Shown one piece after another: positions 21,349 through 31,095 of a stretch of DNA of 35,817 nucleotides; positions within the stretch are counted from its first letter, which is position 1; each line of letters opens with the position of its first letter. The notes beneath the pieces are model-generated. The model worked only from the letters and a program-made list of their open reading frames with translations, was not told the origin of the DNA and searched no databases. Position numbers and translations under genes: made by a program. The stretch covers positions 171,423-207,239 of the forward strand of contig NW_004457498.1 of assembly GCF_000313135.1 (NCBI RefSeq), read 5' to 3'. Source of the stretch: Acanthamoeba castellanii str. Neff (taxonomy: Eukaryota > Discosea > Longamoebia > Acanthamoebidae).

Positions 21349-22386
21349 ATGAACCGCGTCGCCATCCAAAAAAATGCCGTTCCCGATTTTGGACTGCAGC
21401 AATGCGCGGATCAAGTACTGAAAAGAGATAACGAGGGGAACACCGAGCTGATGTGGATGACCGGCAACGCACCCGTCGGCTGGATGGCGCAGTACGTCCA
21501 GCTCAAGGGCAACGAGTCGGGCATCAACGCGCAGAACTGGAAGGGCCATACTGCGCTGTACATCGCCACGTCGCTCGGGGCCAAGGACAAGGTCGAGTTC
21601 CTCCTCCGTTCGGGTGCCGCCGACTATCCCACGGTCGAAGGCGTTACGGCTCTTCACGTCGCCGCCGCGATGAACCACGAAGAGATCGCCAAGCTGCTCG
21701 TGCAGCACGGCTCGTTCATCAACGCGCAAGGTACCACCCGCCCGCTCACCCATCTACTCGCTCACCCCCATCAACAACCGTTGTTCAAAAGCAACAAAAA
21801 TTGCACAAACCGGTGAACGTTCGGTGACTCACCCCGTCTTTTATTTTTCTTGCTGCAGACGATGAAGACGACACTCCCCTGCACTGGGCGGTCAGGGAAG
21901 GTAAGGTCGACATGGTCAGGCTCCTGGTCAAGCTGGGTGCCGACTACAACTGTCCCAACGCCGATGGTACCGTCCGCTCCCGCTTTCTCCGCGTGGTGAC
22001 ACGCCTTTGACACTAGTAACGCTAACGCCAAGCTCTCTTTTTTGTCTCTTTGCGCAGGCGAGAATCCTCTTCAGCTGGCAGCATGCATAGACGATGAAGA
22101 GCTCAACGATGTGCTAGCTGAAGCTGTCGAGGAAGCCGAAGAGGAGAGAGACGCCATGTTTGAGGACGCCCCCGCCCCCGTGCCCGAGCTGCTCGCCGCC
22201 GGCAGCCCCATGCAACTAGACGGCCAGGACCTCCTGGGCGCCCAGTTCGCGAAGCTGTTGAGGGACAACAACGGCCTCAACACCACCAGCCACGGCAAGG
22301 CGAGAGAGTGCGACGCAGAGATTCCGCGCTCCTTCACCACGCCCGTCGCGCCCCTGCGCTTCGCCTTTGGCTCGGGCGTCTGCTGA
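21349..22386 (+). CDS. Ankyrin-repeat protein
   Basis: Exons 21349-21730, 21859-21966 and 22058-22386 give 272 aa, with phases 1 and 1 at the introns and the ATG at 21349 following AAGT. Ankyrin repeats run from about residue 60 to 180, with signatures GHTALYIATSLGAKDKVEFLL, GVTALHVAAAMNHEEIAKLL and DTPLHWAVREGKVDMVRLL, then a weaker NPLQLAACIDDEELNDVL. A short acidic helix (EEAEEERD) follows, and then a low-complexity C-terminus. There are no membrane segments or catalytic motifs. Ankyrin repeats mediate protein-protein contacts; the partner is unknown. The second and third exons each begin within a repeat, so introns do not follow repeat boundaries. Confidence 0.88.
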
Positions 22387-22945
22387 GCACCAGCGGCCAC
22401 CGCACCGACACCGAACGGTACCGAAGCCTTCGGGTGGTGACATCCGACGACGTCGGCCATTGGCTACTTATTTAATTTCACGGCCCGACACTCCCTCCTC
22501 TTCTCTCGAGCAGCACTCCTTCTCTCCTCTGCACACCACAACCGCACGACACACACACACACATTTCGTTGTGAAGAGGTGAAAGCCTTCATACCAACAC
22601 ACATCAAGTATCATATTCCATTACACCACTGCAGCGACCTCCTCTGTTGTTAGATTTGTACAAAGAACAACAACTACTATTTCCCAACCACAACGTGGCA
22701 CCCTCCTTGCCCCTTGCTTCTTCATTCTCATCTTCTTCTCGTGTTCTCTTTTGTGAACCATTTTATTCGTTTTTCATTTTCTGATCTACCAACGCGTTCG
22801 AGGTGACGTAATGAAGAGTTTATGTACAGCCATGTGCTTGTTGGTGTGGTGCCCAACCAAAAGAAAGAAGAGAGTAGGGTAAACGTATAAACACACTAAA
22901 AGGCGACCGACGAGGGAAGCGATCTCCTCACGTACGTGATGATGA
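22387..22945. other. Convergent spacer between ankyrin and RhoGAP genes
   Basis: 559 bp between two stop codons. Pyrimidine-rich, with a short CACACA run near 22550. I see no gene. It presumably contains the two 3' UTRs. Confidence 0.6.
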
Positions 22946-24438
22946 TCACCTCTCGGCGCCATCTCCTTCGCCGGTCGCCGCTTGGCCTTCTTCTTCACCA
23001 ACAAGGAGGTACTCCTTGATGTCTTCCTCCGCCGCACTCGTGTACTCCTCGCTCGCAGCTTCTCCTGCAGGTGCTGCTGCTGCGGTGGCCACCACCGGCT
23101 GGGGCTCCTCGAACAGCTGCTCGCGGTTCTCGATGCACTTGAGTATGAAGCGGGTGACGAGCGGCGTGAGATCGAGCAGCTCTTGCAGCGTGGCGCTGTC
23201 CTTGGTGGTCAGCATGTTGGGTCCAAAGCAGGTCGCCAGGTTCGTCACGCCCATGGCGTTGACCTCGGCGTGCTGGGCCACCTATGCGTGCGTGCGTGCG
23301 TGCGCGTGTCAACCAATCGAACTATCATTCCGACTACCACCAGCAGCGGCTCACCTCGTTGAGGAAATAACACAGCTCACGAAGCAGGGTCTTGTGTGAA
23401 GGCGGCAGATCGGCTATGATGCACTTGGTGGACGCGATCCAGCGCTGCATGTCTTGGTCGGTCCTAAATCGCTCTGAGATACACAGTGACATCATGCGGA
23501 CGGTGACAGCGCAGCGTAAGCGCCACGAAGACGTGTGGTAAGAGAAGACTCGATGGGGGGGGGAGTGGTTACTTTCAACGTCCATGCACAAGTTGAACAC
23601 CTTGTAGGGGAAGACCGGGTCTGGCAGCTCTCTCAAGAAGTACTGTCGACAGGCAACACACAGGGGGAAGCGTCAGATCAGCGCGGGCGCAATGGAAAGA
23701 GGCGGACCAGACAAGGCTAGAATAGCGCTTCAAGTGGTCGCGTGTGTCTATATACCTTCAGAAGATCGCCGCGCGAGTGCGCGTCCACATTGTCCAATGA
23801 CACGGCACCGCCTGCATCGACACGATGGACCGATCCAGCGCGTGACGCGGGTTAGTGAGTGGAGAGACCGCGAGTGGCAAAGACGGTATTGCCAGGTACC
23901 GAGATCGAACTGCTCCTTGAGCTCCCGCACCACCTTTCGGCTGCCCGACTGCCGAAAGATGCCCAACTCGCGTATACCTGCAAGGCACGCACCATAGTTA
24001 TGAGAAGCGTCAACACCGGTCAGAGCTTTCTGTCATTTCGTGTAGGTCGTGTGGTGTGGCGTGCGCAGTACGGTACCGTCTTCTCGAAGCGATCGCAGGA
24101 CCTGGTCCACGGCTTTGGGCAGGCCCGAGTCAGCCTTCTCCACGGTCTCCAGTGGTACACCAAACTGGGGCGGCTGCGTGTGTGTGGGTGACATGAGATT
24201 GTGGGGGTGAGATAGGGGGAACTGGCCGGTCAGAGGTCAGAGAAAGGAGGAGGCGTACAGAAGAGGTGCGACCCCATATGTAGTAGTAGAGGGAAGCCGC
24301 CAGGGCACCTCCTCCCGCGACAACAGCTGTAGAAATAGAGGAACGAAGAATTGGAAAGATGGAAAGAGGAGATGCAAAAGACATGAATGGAAGAAAACTA
24401 TGGAAATGGTGAAGAGATGTACCCGCTGCTTCGATCAT
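22946..24438 (-). CDS. Small RhoGAP with N-terminal membrane anchor
   Basis: Exons 24438-24423, 24326-24259, 24173-24077, 23977-23900, 23811-23756, 23642-23573, 23473-23355 and 23281-22946 give 279 aa. After MIEA the first ~25 residues form a hydrophobic stretch (AVVAGGGALAASLYYYIW), a likely transmembrane anchor. The RhoGAP domain follows: VPLETVEKADSGLPKAVDQ, the arginine-finger motif GIFRQSGS, then DVDAHSRGD-type and YFLRELPDPVFPYKVF segments, LLRELCYFLNEV, and the NLATCFGPNML helix. The family accelerates GTP hydrolysis by Rho/Rac GTPases. The C-terminus is Ala/Glu-rich and looks disordered. Exon 1 has only 16 coding nt, so the start is the least certain part. A membrane location, perhaps the mitochondrial or ER surface, is inferred. 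Confidence 0.87.
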
Positions 24439-24630
24439 CTTATCGATAGTACTATGGTATATTGAAGGCCTGCCTTAGCTCTGACCTGAATCTGCAGCGT
24501 ACCAATCTGTGCTTGGAACTTGCTGGTGCTTGCTCTTGTGTCTTGTTTCCTTTTGGAGAGGAAAAAGAAAATAGCGAATTAATCCATCAGTTTTAAATCG
24601 TTAATCTATCCATCCATCAAAGAAGTGAGC
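24439..24630. promoter_or_regulatory. Divergent promoter region, RhoGAP and small Tim
   Basis: 192 bp between two start codons, AT-richer than its flanks. It must serve both genes. No specific element was assigned. Confidence 0.4.
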
Positions 24631-25250
24631 ATGGGAAACAGACAGTTCGGGATGGGCTACGGAATGGGTGCCGGCCAGTCCCGAGCGGGATCGGCATCGG
24701 ATGAGGAGCGGATGATGCAGGTCATGATGGCCTCCATGCAGATGCAGGACTATCTCACAATGTACAACTCTACCACGGAGAAGTGCTTCAAGAAGTGCGT
24801 CTTCAACCTCCGCACCCCACAGCTCGTTGAGAAGGAAGAGGTGCGCACCCAATTCCTCGAAAATCGCTTCGATTTGCAAGCGATTAACGGCAATGCGTGA
24901 CTCAATTTTGCTCCCACCCCCTCAGGTCTGCCTCAATCGATGCATCGAAAAGATGTCCCACTACAACCTGCGATTTCAACAGAAGGTGCCTCCCTTCCTC
25001 TTATGTGCACTCCTCTCACGCGCACACGCACTGCGTCATCTGCATGTTCGCCGTGTGCTGTTGCGTGCAACAGCACACGATGTGCCAGGCCTATCATTAA
25101 CGTGGTGTGTGCGGTCGCGTGTCATGTGTCTGCTAGGTGGGCGCGGAGAGCGCGGCGTTGCGCGAGCAGCAGCAGAAGGAAGCCGAGCAGAAGCAGCAGC
25201 CACCAACCGAAGCCGCCCAGGCCGACAAAGAAGCCCCATCAAGCAAGTAA
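24631..25250 (+). CDS. Small Tim chaperone (Tim9/Tim10 type)
   Basis: Exons 24631-24840, 24926-24985 and 25137-25250 give 127 aa. The ATG at 24631 is preferred over the in-frame GTG two codons upstream. The twin CX3C motif is C52/C56 (CFKKC) and C72/C76 (CLNRC) with 15 residues between, the hallmark of Tim8/9/10/13 proteins of the mitochondrial intermembrane space, which escort hydrophobic carrier precursors between TOM and TIM22. Flanking residues (EKEEVCLNRCIEKM, then RFQQKVG) resemble Tim9/Tim10. The protein is longer than the usual ~90 aa because of a Gly/Met-rich N-terminus and a Gln/Glu/Ala-rich C-terminal tail. The first intron lies between the two CX3C motifs. Confidence 0.9.
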
Positions 25251-25478
25251 CGGACTCAATACAAACTCACTTCACACCACACACCACGTGTGTTGTTGTT
25301 TTTTTTTGTTTGAGAGCGCACCGCACACTGCCCAACACGACACGACACGCACGCTTTTCTCTTCCCTTTTCCTTTGCTGCATTCCATTTTGACTCCGAGG
25401 GAACAGATGACAAGGACGGCCACGCGGGGGTGAGACACGAACCGGAAGACAGCAACACAGCACAGCACACCTCGGGAG

Positions 25479-27441
25479 ATGCATCTCCCAAAGAGCCTTC
25501 GATTCTCCTCCTCTTCATCTTCTCTCTCGCTCATTTTGATCTCCATCGTTTTCATCTTCGTCTTCGATCTTTGCTTTGCCGCGGCACCCAACCAACGAAG
25601 ATCGGCCGCGACATCATGGATGGCACGGGGGCCACTCGCGACGTGCGGCCCAGCGGCCAAGGGCTCCTGCTGCTTCCAAAATCTTCAGGGCTGCCCTGGT
25701 ACCCATATTTATTCTTATTTTCATTTATCTATTTTGTTATTACTAATTGTTACTGATTTATTTTGTATTTTACAGGGTGCACTAACTCCACCGTGGAGGC
25801 CTGCGTGTGCAAAGAGGACAGTCGCTGCTGCTCAGACACATGGGACAGGTTCGTGCTACTCTGTCTGCAACCTCCTCTCGCACGACACGACACGGCCGGC
25901 GGCGCGCGGCACTCACACATCGTTCGTTGGTGGGAGATCAGTCTGTGCGTGTTCAGGGCCACCAAGGCGTGCCAGGCCAACTGCGCGCCGCAGTGCACCA
26001 ACCCCTGCAATCAGGTCTCCACCTGCCCAGGTGCGCCCACCACCCCCCGCGTCTCTCACCACCACTACTGCGGTGGGCCAGCTGTGTCGTGGCTGTGGCT
26101 GACGCCCCGGCCCATTGGGCCCCAATGGTCCACACAGGCTGCAGCGACCAGACGCAGCGGGAATGCGTGTGCGGGAAGCTCCGCGAATGCTGCTCGATGG
26201 GTACGCATCGCTGCGTGTGGCGCCAACGGTGCTTGACGGTTTTTTGCTGCGCGCTGCTGACCTTGGGACTGTGTGTGTGTGTGTCAGCCTGGAGCGACCG
26301 TTGCGTGGCGATGCTGATCAGCTCTTGCGGCGGCGTCGGTAAATTACTCTGTCCCCTCACACGCACACGCACACACACACAGCGCACGCACTCACACGCT
26401 CTCGCATTGCGCATCGCACTCACAGCGTCGCCATCCGCTTCTCACGTGCCGCCTTCCTCCACGCCATCTGTTTCCGTTTCTCCGTCCTTCGTGCCGCCGT
26501 CGGCCACGCCGTCCGTGACCCCGACCACCTCTGTGACCCCGTCGCCTTCGCCGTCGTTCATCGCGCCCTCGCTCTCTTCGACGCCGCACGCGGGCAACGC
26601 GACAAGTCCAGGGTACTGCGCCTCCGCCCGATCAACGAAAATTGCGATCGAGCGCTTATTGTACTCACACCAACTGTTTGTTCATCATTAGAGCTCCGAC
26701 ATCGATGGCATGGGGCGTGGCCATATTCCTTCTGGTACGCACACAGCACGGCACGCACGGCACACGACACATGACACGACACACATGACACACACGGCAC
26801 GCACAGAAAAATCAACGTTTCCCGTGGTGGTGTGCAGGTTGTGGGCTGCCTTTCGGTCTCGACCTGCGGAGCCGTGGCCCTGTACTACTACCGTAAGAAG
26901 CAGCGAGTCGAGGAACTCGGCATGCGTACGCTCGATCAATCCACTCTCTGTGTTGAATGCGTGTCGTGCGTGTGTCGTGTGTCGTGTGCAATGTGTCATG
27001 TGTGTCGTGTCATGTGTCGTGTGCAATTGACTCACCCGCCGCTGTGAAGCCACCTCTGCGGACAACCGGGCCTACGCCCATCTGGAGACCGAGGACGAAG
27101 AGGGCCTGTTCGACGGGGCCGAGGACGACGAAGAGGACCTGCCGGACCCGTTCGCCGAGGAGTTCGTCGCCCGCGAGATGGAGATGCGCCAGCTCTCGAC
27201 ATCGCCACCATCGCCGCGGACGCCATCGTCGGCCCTGCCGCCACCATCATCATCGTCACAGACCGCCCCGAATGGCAACGGCAACCACTTCGCGATTGGT
27301 GGTACGGACGACGACGACGATGAAGAAGAAGAAGACCACCACCACCATCACCACCGCACAGACGAGAACGAGCTGGTGGTGCGCGACGATCCCGTGGATG
27401 AAGTGGAAGAGGGCGTCGATATGTTCGCTGAGAGGGACTAG
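25479..27441 (+). CDS. Cys-rich type I membrane protein with acidic tail
   Basis: Exons 25479-25698, 25776-25848, 25957-26030, 26138-26200, 26288-26338, 26426-26612, 26692-26734, 26838-26925 and 27050-27441 give 396 aa. The hydrophobic N-terminus (SLILISIVFIFVFDLCFA) is a signal peptide. The ectodomain has two related Cys units, CVCKEDSRCCSDTWD and CVCGKLRECCSMAWSDRC, separated by a CQANCAPQCTNPC segment. A Ser/Thr/Pro/Val-rich stalk follows, then a transmembrane helix (WGVAIFLLVVGCLSVS) ended by a basic YYYRKKQR stop-transfer. The cytosolic tail is strongly acidic with a His6 run. A cell-surface receptor or adhesin-like role is a guess from topology. I do not recognise a named family. Most splice junctions are phase 1, which keeps ectodomain modules symmetrical. 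Confidence 0.8.
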
Positions 27442-27479
27442 TGCGGTTATGTATAATCGAGAAGAATTCGATGGAGGTG

Positions 27480-27905
27480 TCAGTGCATCCACCTCTCGGC
27501 GAGACTGGCGACTGACGCTGACCGAGCAACGGCGAGCCACCCCTATGGAGTGGCAAGCCAAGCGCACGCACGAGCTCCTCCAGCTCGTCGTCGTTGTCGT
27601 AGTCGTTACCTTCTGCCCGTAGTTCGTGTGGCGTCACGTCTAGGCCCGACGGCGGTAGTCGCTGCTGCGGTACCGCTGTGGTGGTTGCCGAAGCTGTGGT
27701 GTGGGTGCGGTTTGGGGGCGGTGGTCAACTCGCCACGTCGCCCGAAGAGCAGCGAATGCGGCAGCCGCGCGAGCAGGTACGTGGAGACTGGCTCGTGCGC
27801 TCATCGATGCGGCAGACACCCTTCCTCGGATCGATTGTCGTTTCCGCCGCTGTGGGCCGGCTTGATGAGCGGTGCCAACCAGAGCCTGGTGGAAAGAAGA
27901 ATTTT
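27480..27905 (-). pseudogene. Copy G: 3' exon relic of the Zn2Cys6-PAS family
   Basis: About 425 bp match exon 5 of copy H on the same strand, from just downstream of its HIMQV motif to beyond DDELEELVRALGLPLHRGGS. Unlike H, it retains the ancestral end (SLAERWMH, then TGA at 27482-27480). A 4-nt insertion near 27835 (AATC, next to GATCCGAGG) and smaller indels break the frame. There is no zinc cluster, coiled coil or PAS. The relic starts abruptly at the edge of the CpG-poor block, so the block seems to have been inserted between, or to have separated, the end of an H-type gene and its duplicate. Confidence 0.8.
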
Positions 27906-28577
27906 CCATAGGTCAAGAAAATACTCTGACAGTCTGGCATTGGTTTTTATTTTGTGAGCGGTCTTAGGCAATTGGAAGATGAGTAGCCAGACACATGCAA
28001 AGTATACCCCCACTATTGTCTTTCCAGACTAGCAATATGGATGCATGATGTACACAACTGGAGTGAAGGGATATTGTGCATCTGGGTGCAGCTGATGTTA
28101 TGGGCATGTCCAGGTCATAGAGCAACCTGGCCTCTTCTATTCACAGCACCAGGAATTACCACCCTCCACAATGACACCCAATCCACTTCCACTGCCAGTG
28201 TTGACAACAATGATCTATGCTGTGATGAAGACAACAAAGATGATGGTGAAGAGGATGTGGGCCTGGGTGCAGGCTGTTGTGCCCACATGGCCAAGGAGGG
28301 CCAACACCAGGTGGTGGTGGTAGGTGGACAAGGGGCAGGCTGGTCACTGTGCAAGCTGGTGTTGTGTGTTTCCTCTTGCTCTTGACATCATTCTTGCTGG
28401 TCATGAACCATGTGGCTGCTTTTTGCAGCTGTTGGCTGAATTGAGGTGTGTGAGATGGGCTGGGAAGGCCCCTCCTGGGTGCAAGGCGAAGAAGGGACCA
28501 TGGGAATTATTATCCACAGCTCCTCCACCTCCATCTTCAGTGCACCAAACAAATGAAATATTCAAGTGCGCAGAACG
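27906..28577. other. CpG-free insert of unknown origin
   Basis: About 670 bp lying between relic G and gene H. From 27961 to 28486 there is not a single CpG, while TG and CA are common; one CpG follows near 28487. The flanking genes average more than one CpG per ten bases. Composition is near 50% GC. An open frame at 28041-28385 has no recognisable motif and is probably accidental. No terminal inverted repeats were seen. CpG loss with TG/CA gain is the pattern of decayed methylated DNA, so a silenced mobile element is possible. Foreign DNA or an assembly join are alternatives. Confidence 0.75.
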
Positions 28578-30796
28578 CTAGATTGGTGTCAGTGCAGGCG
28601 GGGCGTCAGCGAAGTTCATCCACTGACCGAACAGTGGTGAGCGCGCGCCGCTTCCACCCCTATGGAGTGGCAAGCCAAGCGCACGCACGAGCTCCTCCAG
28701 CTCGTCGTCGTTGTTGTAGTTGTTACCTTCTGCCCGTAGTTCGTGCGTCGTCACGTCTAGGCCCGACGGTGTTGGTGGTCGCTGCTGCTCTGCGGTACCG
28801 CTGCGGTGGTGGTGGTGGTTGCCGAAGCTGTAGTGCGGGTGCGGTTGGGGGGCGGTGGTGGTCAACTCGCCGCGTCGCCCGAAGAGCAGCGAATGCGGCA
28901 GCCGAGCGAGCAGGTACGCGCGGATGCTAGGCTCGTGCACGATGCTGCAGACACGCTTCCTCGGATCGTCGTGTCCGACGCTGTAGGTCGGCTTGATGAG
29001 CGGCACCACCAACCCCAGGTCCGTCGCAAGAACCCTTTCCACCTGCATGATGTGCCAGTCCACCTATGCGCGTATCGTTTGAGTGCACCACGTGTGTCGT
29101 GTGGCATGTGTGTTGTGTGTTGTGTGTCGTGTGAGCGAGTACAAGAGAAAAAGACGGTACCAGTCGCCGTTGGCTGCAGAGGAGTTGATGTTCGGAGAGG
29201 GCTAGCACTCCGCGCCCCTCTTTCGTTATGAAGGTGCAGGACACAAAGAACGGCTCCCCGACGGGCGTGGGCGACCGCATCAGCCTCGTCCGTACGTAGG
29301 TCTGAATACTCTCAGGGTCCGCCACGCCGAACGAAGATATGGGGAAGCCGTACATCTCGCGCTGTTGTTAGTGACCAACGTCAGCCGTCCAGTCCGTCGG
29401 TGTGTGTCGCGCGTCGTGTCGTGCCGGGTCGTGCGGCGCGTACCGTGTCGTAGCCGAGGAGATTGCACATGGAGGGCGACGCGTACGCGATAATGGGCGT
29501 GTCCATGTCGTCCAGCGTCTCGGCCTCTTCCATTCGCATGACCAAGAACGGCCGCCTGATGACCCCAATGCCGTACCAATGTATGTCAGTCCCGACCACC
29601 CTATTTGCTTAACCTTAGCCCGGTGGCGGATTGGAAGTGGTGAGCGGTACCGCAAGTCACGGATGATGAGCGACGACCAATCGAACGCCCGCAGGAACGG
29701 AAGCGTCTGCGCGATGAACCGCTCCACGTCGGCTCCCGGCATCGTGGGCTCCGCCACCGCTGCCTCTGCAAGCAGCCCAGCGCACACGCCCGGTTGTGCC
29801 GTGGACTGTGAACGAGAGTCGGATCGCGGTGGTGGGCATGGGTGGGCCGCCATGACGTGATCGTCGATCTTTTTGTTGAGCTCCATGCGCAGTTGGTGGA
29901 GCTCCACGCGCGTCTGCTCGAGCTCGATGTGGGTCTGCTTGAGCTGGCGGCTCTTGATCTCGTTGTCCTGCTCCATGCGCGCCAGCCTGCGCTCGGTCTT
30001 CTTCTGCGTGGCGCGCAGCTGGGCGATGGTGTCGTGGAGGTGCTCGTTCTCGCACCGCATCTCGCGCACCTGGTCAACCACCAGCATCAGCAGCGACCGC
30101 AGCCCCTGCCAGTCCTGCTCCTGCTTGCCCTGGCCCGCCGCCGGCGCCGGTAGAGCACGCGGCGCGAATCCCGCGGGCTGCGAAGGCGATGATGATGAGG
30201 GATACGACCACGACGACGCCCAACCCTCCTCCGCCGCCGGTGGTGACAACGATGAAGACGAAGACGATGATAATGACGGCGAAGAGGAGCAGTGTGGGCC
30301 TGCAGCAGGCGCAGGTGCGGCGTGTGGTGGCTGGCCGTCGCCGGGCAGATCGACCACAGGGTCGGTCGTCTTGGGCCGCACGCAAAGGCGCTTGCTCGCT
30401 GCTGTTGCCTGGGCTTGTGTGGTGGCGATGGTGGGTTGGGGTGGGGGTGGTTGCGGCTGGTGTTGGTGGTGGTGCGATGGCACAGCCGAGTTCCCCGGGT
30501 CTTGTTGTAGTTCTTGGTTGTCGGGTGCGGGGGTCTTGCGTGGGCGGCCGCGCTTGCGCGTGGGCGACGGCTGGCAGCTCTCGGCCTTGCCCACCCTCAC
30601 GCACCGTGCGCACGGCTGCTCCCTGCGGGTTAAAAGAGCTTCAAAAAAACAATGATAAAAAGAGAACAGGCAAGGGGGGGAATTGGGGGGGAGAGAGAGT
30701 GGCAACGGACCGGTCGCAAGAAACGTGGGCAAGACGGCACGTCGCGCATGCCTTTGGCCCCGCGGCGGCGCTGTGGCGCAGCGGCTCCGTGTCCAT
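28578..30796 (-). CDS. Zn2Cys6-coiled coil-PAS transcription factor, copy H
   Basis: Exons 30796-30711, 30622-29651, 29555-29444, 29361-29161 and 29063-28578 give 618 aa. The zinc cluster is C17, C20, C27, C33, C36, C45, followed by RKRGRPRK. The linker has KRLCVRPKTTDPV, as in copy C. The coiled coil begins [15 protein letters not shown] and contains a Cys substitution (RCENEHLHD). The PAS-like part reads RRPFLVMRMEEAETLDDM and PIIAYASPSMCNLLGY. The C-terminal domain keeps [14 protein letters not shown] and DELEELVRALGLP, but the usual SLAERWMR end is absent. Instead the frame runs through WMNFADAPPALTPI to a TAG exactly where the CpG-poor block begins. The new tail is therefore a rearrangement product. 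Function otherwise as for the family. Confidence 0.84.
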
Positions 30797-31095
30797 CTTC
30801 TTCAGGCTTTGGCTTTTGCTTAGCTGGGTGGCGACCAGAGCGGCCCCGAAGCAGCGGGTAAACAAGGTCTTCGACTTTTGCCTTTTGCTTGGGCGACCGA
30901 GAACATGGTGGGAACAGGGCCACGCCCAATCACCACCACGGCCAGTCTCCACTGAGCCCGGGAAAGGAAGAAGACCAAGCAGCACCTCTTCCGCGAAGAA
31001 GCGAGGTGATGGGGAAATAAGGGGTGAAGGTTCCAGTCACGTTTGTCGGGGACCTGGGAATCTCTCTTTTTTCAGGTTTGCCGGTTGCGCTCGGC

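Noticed and set aside
28041..28385. Open frame of 114 codons in the CpG-free block
   Set aside because: No recognisable domain, and it overlaps equally plausible frames on both strands. At this composition an open stretch of this length is not convincing.
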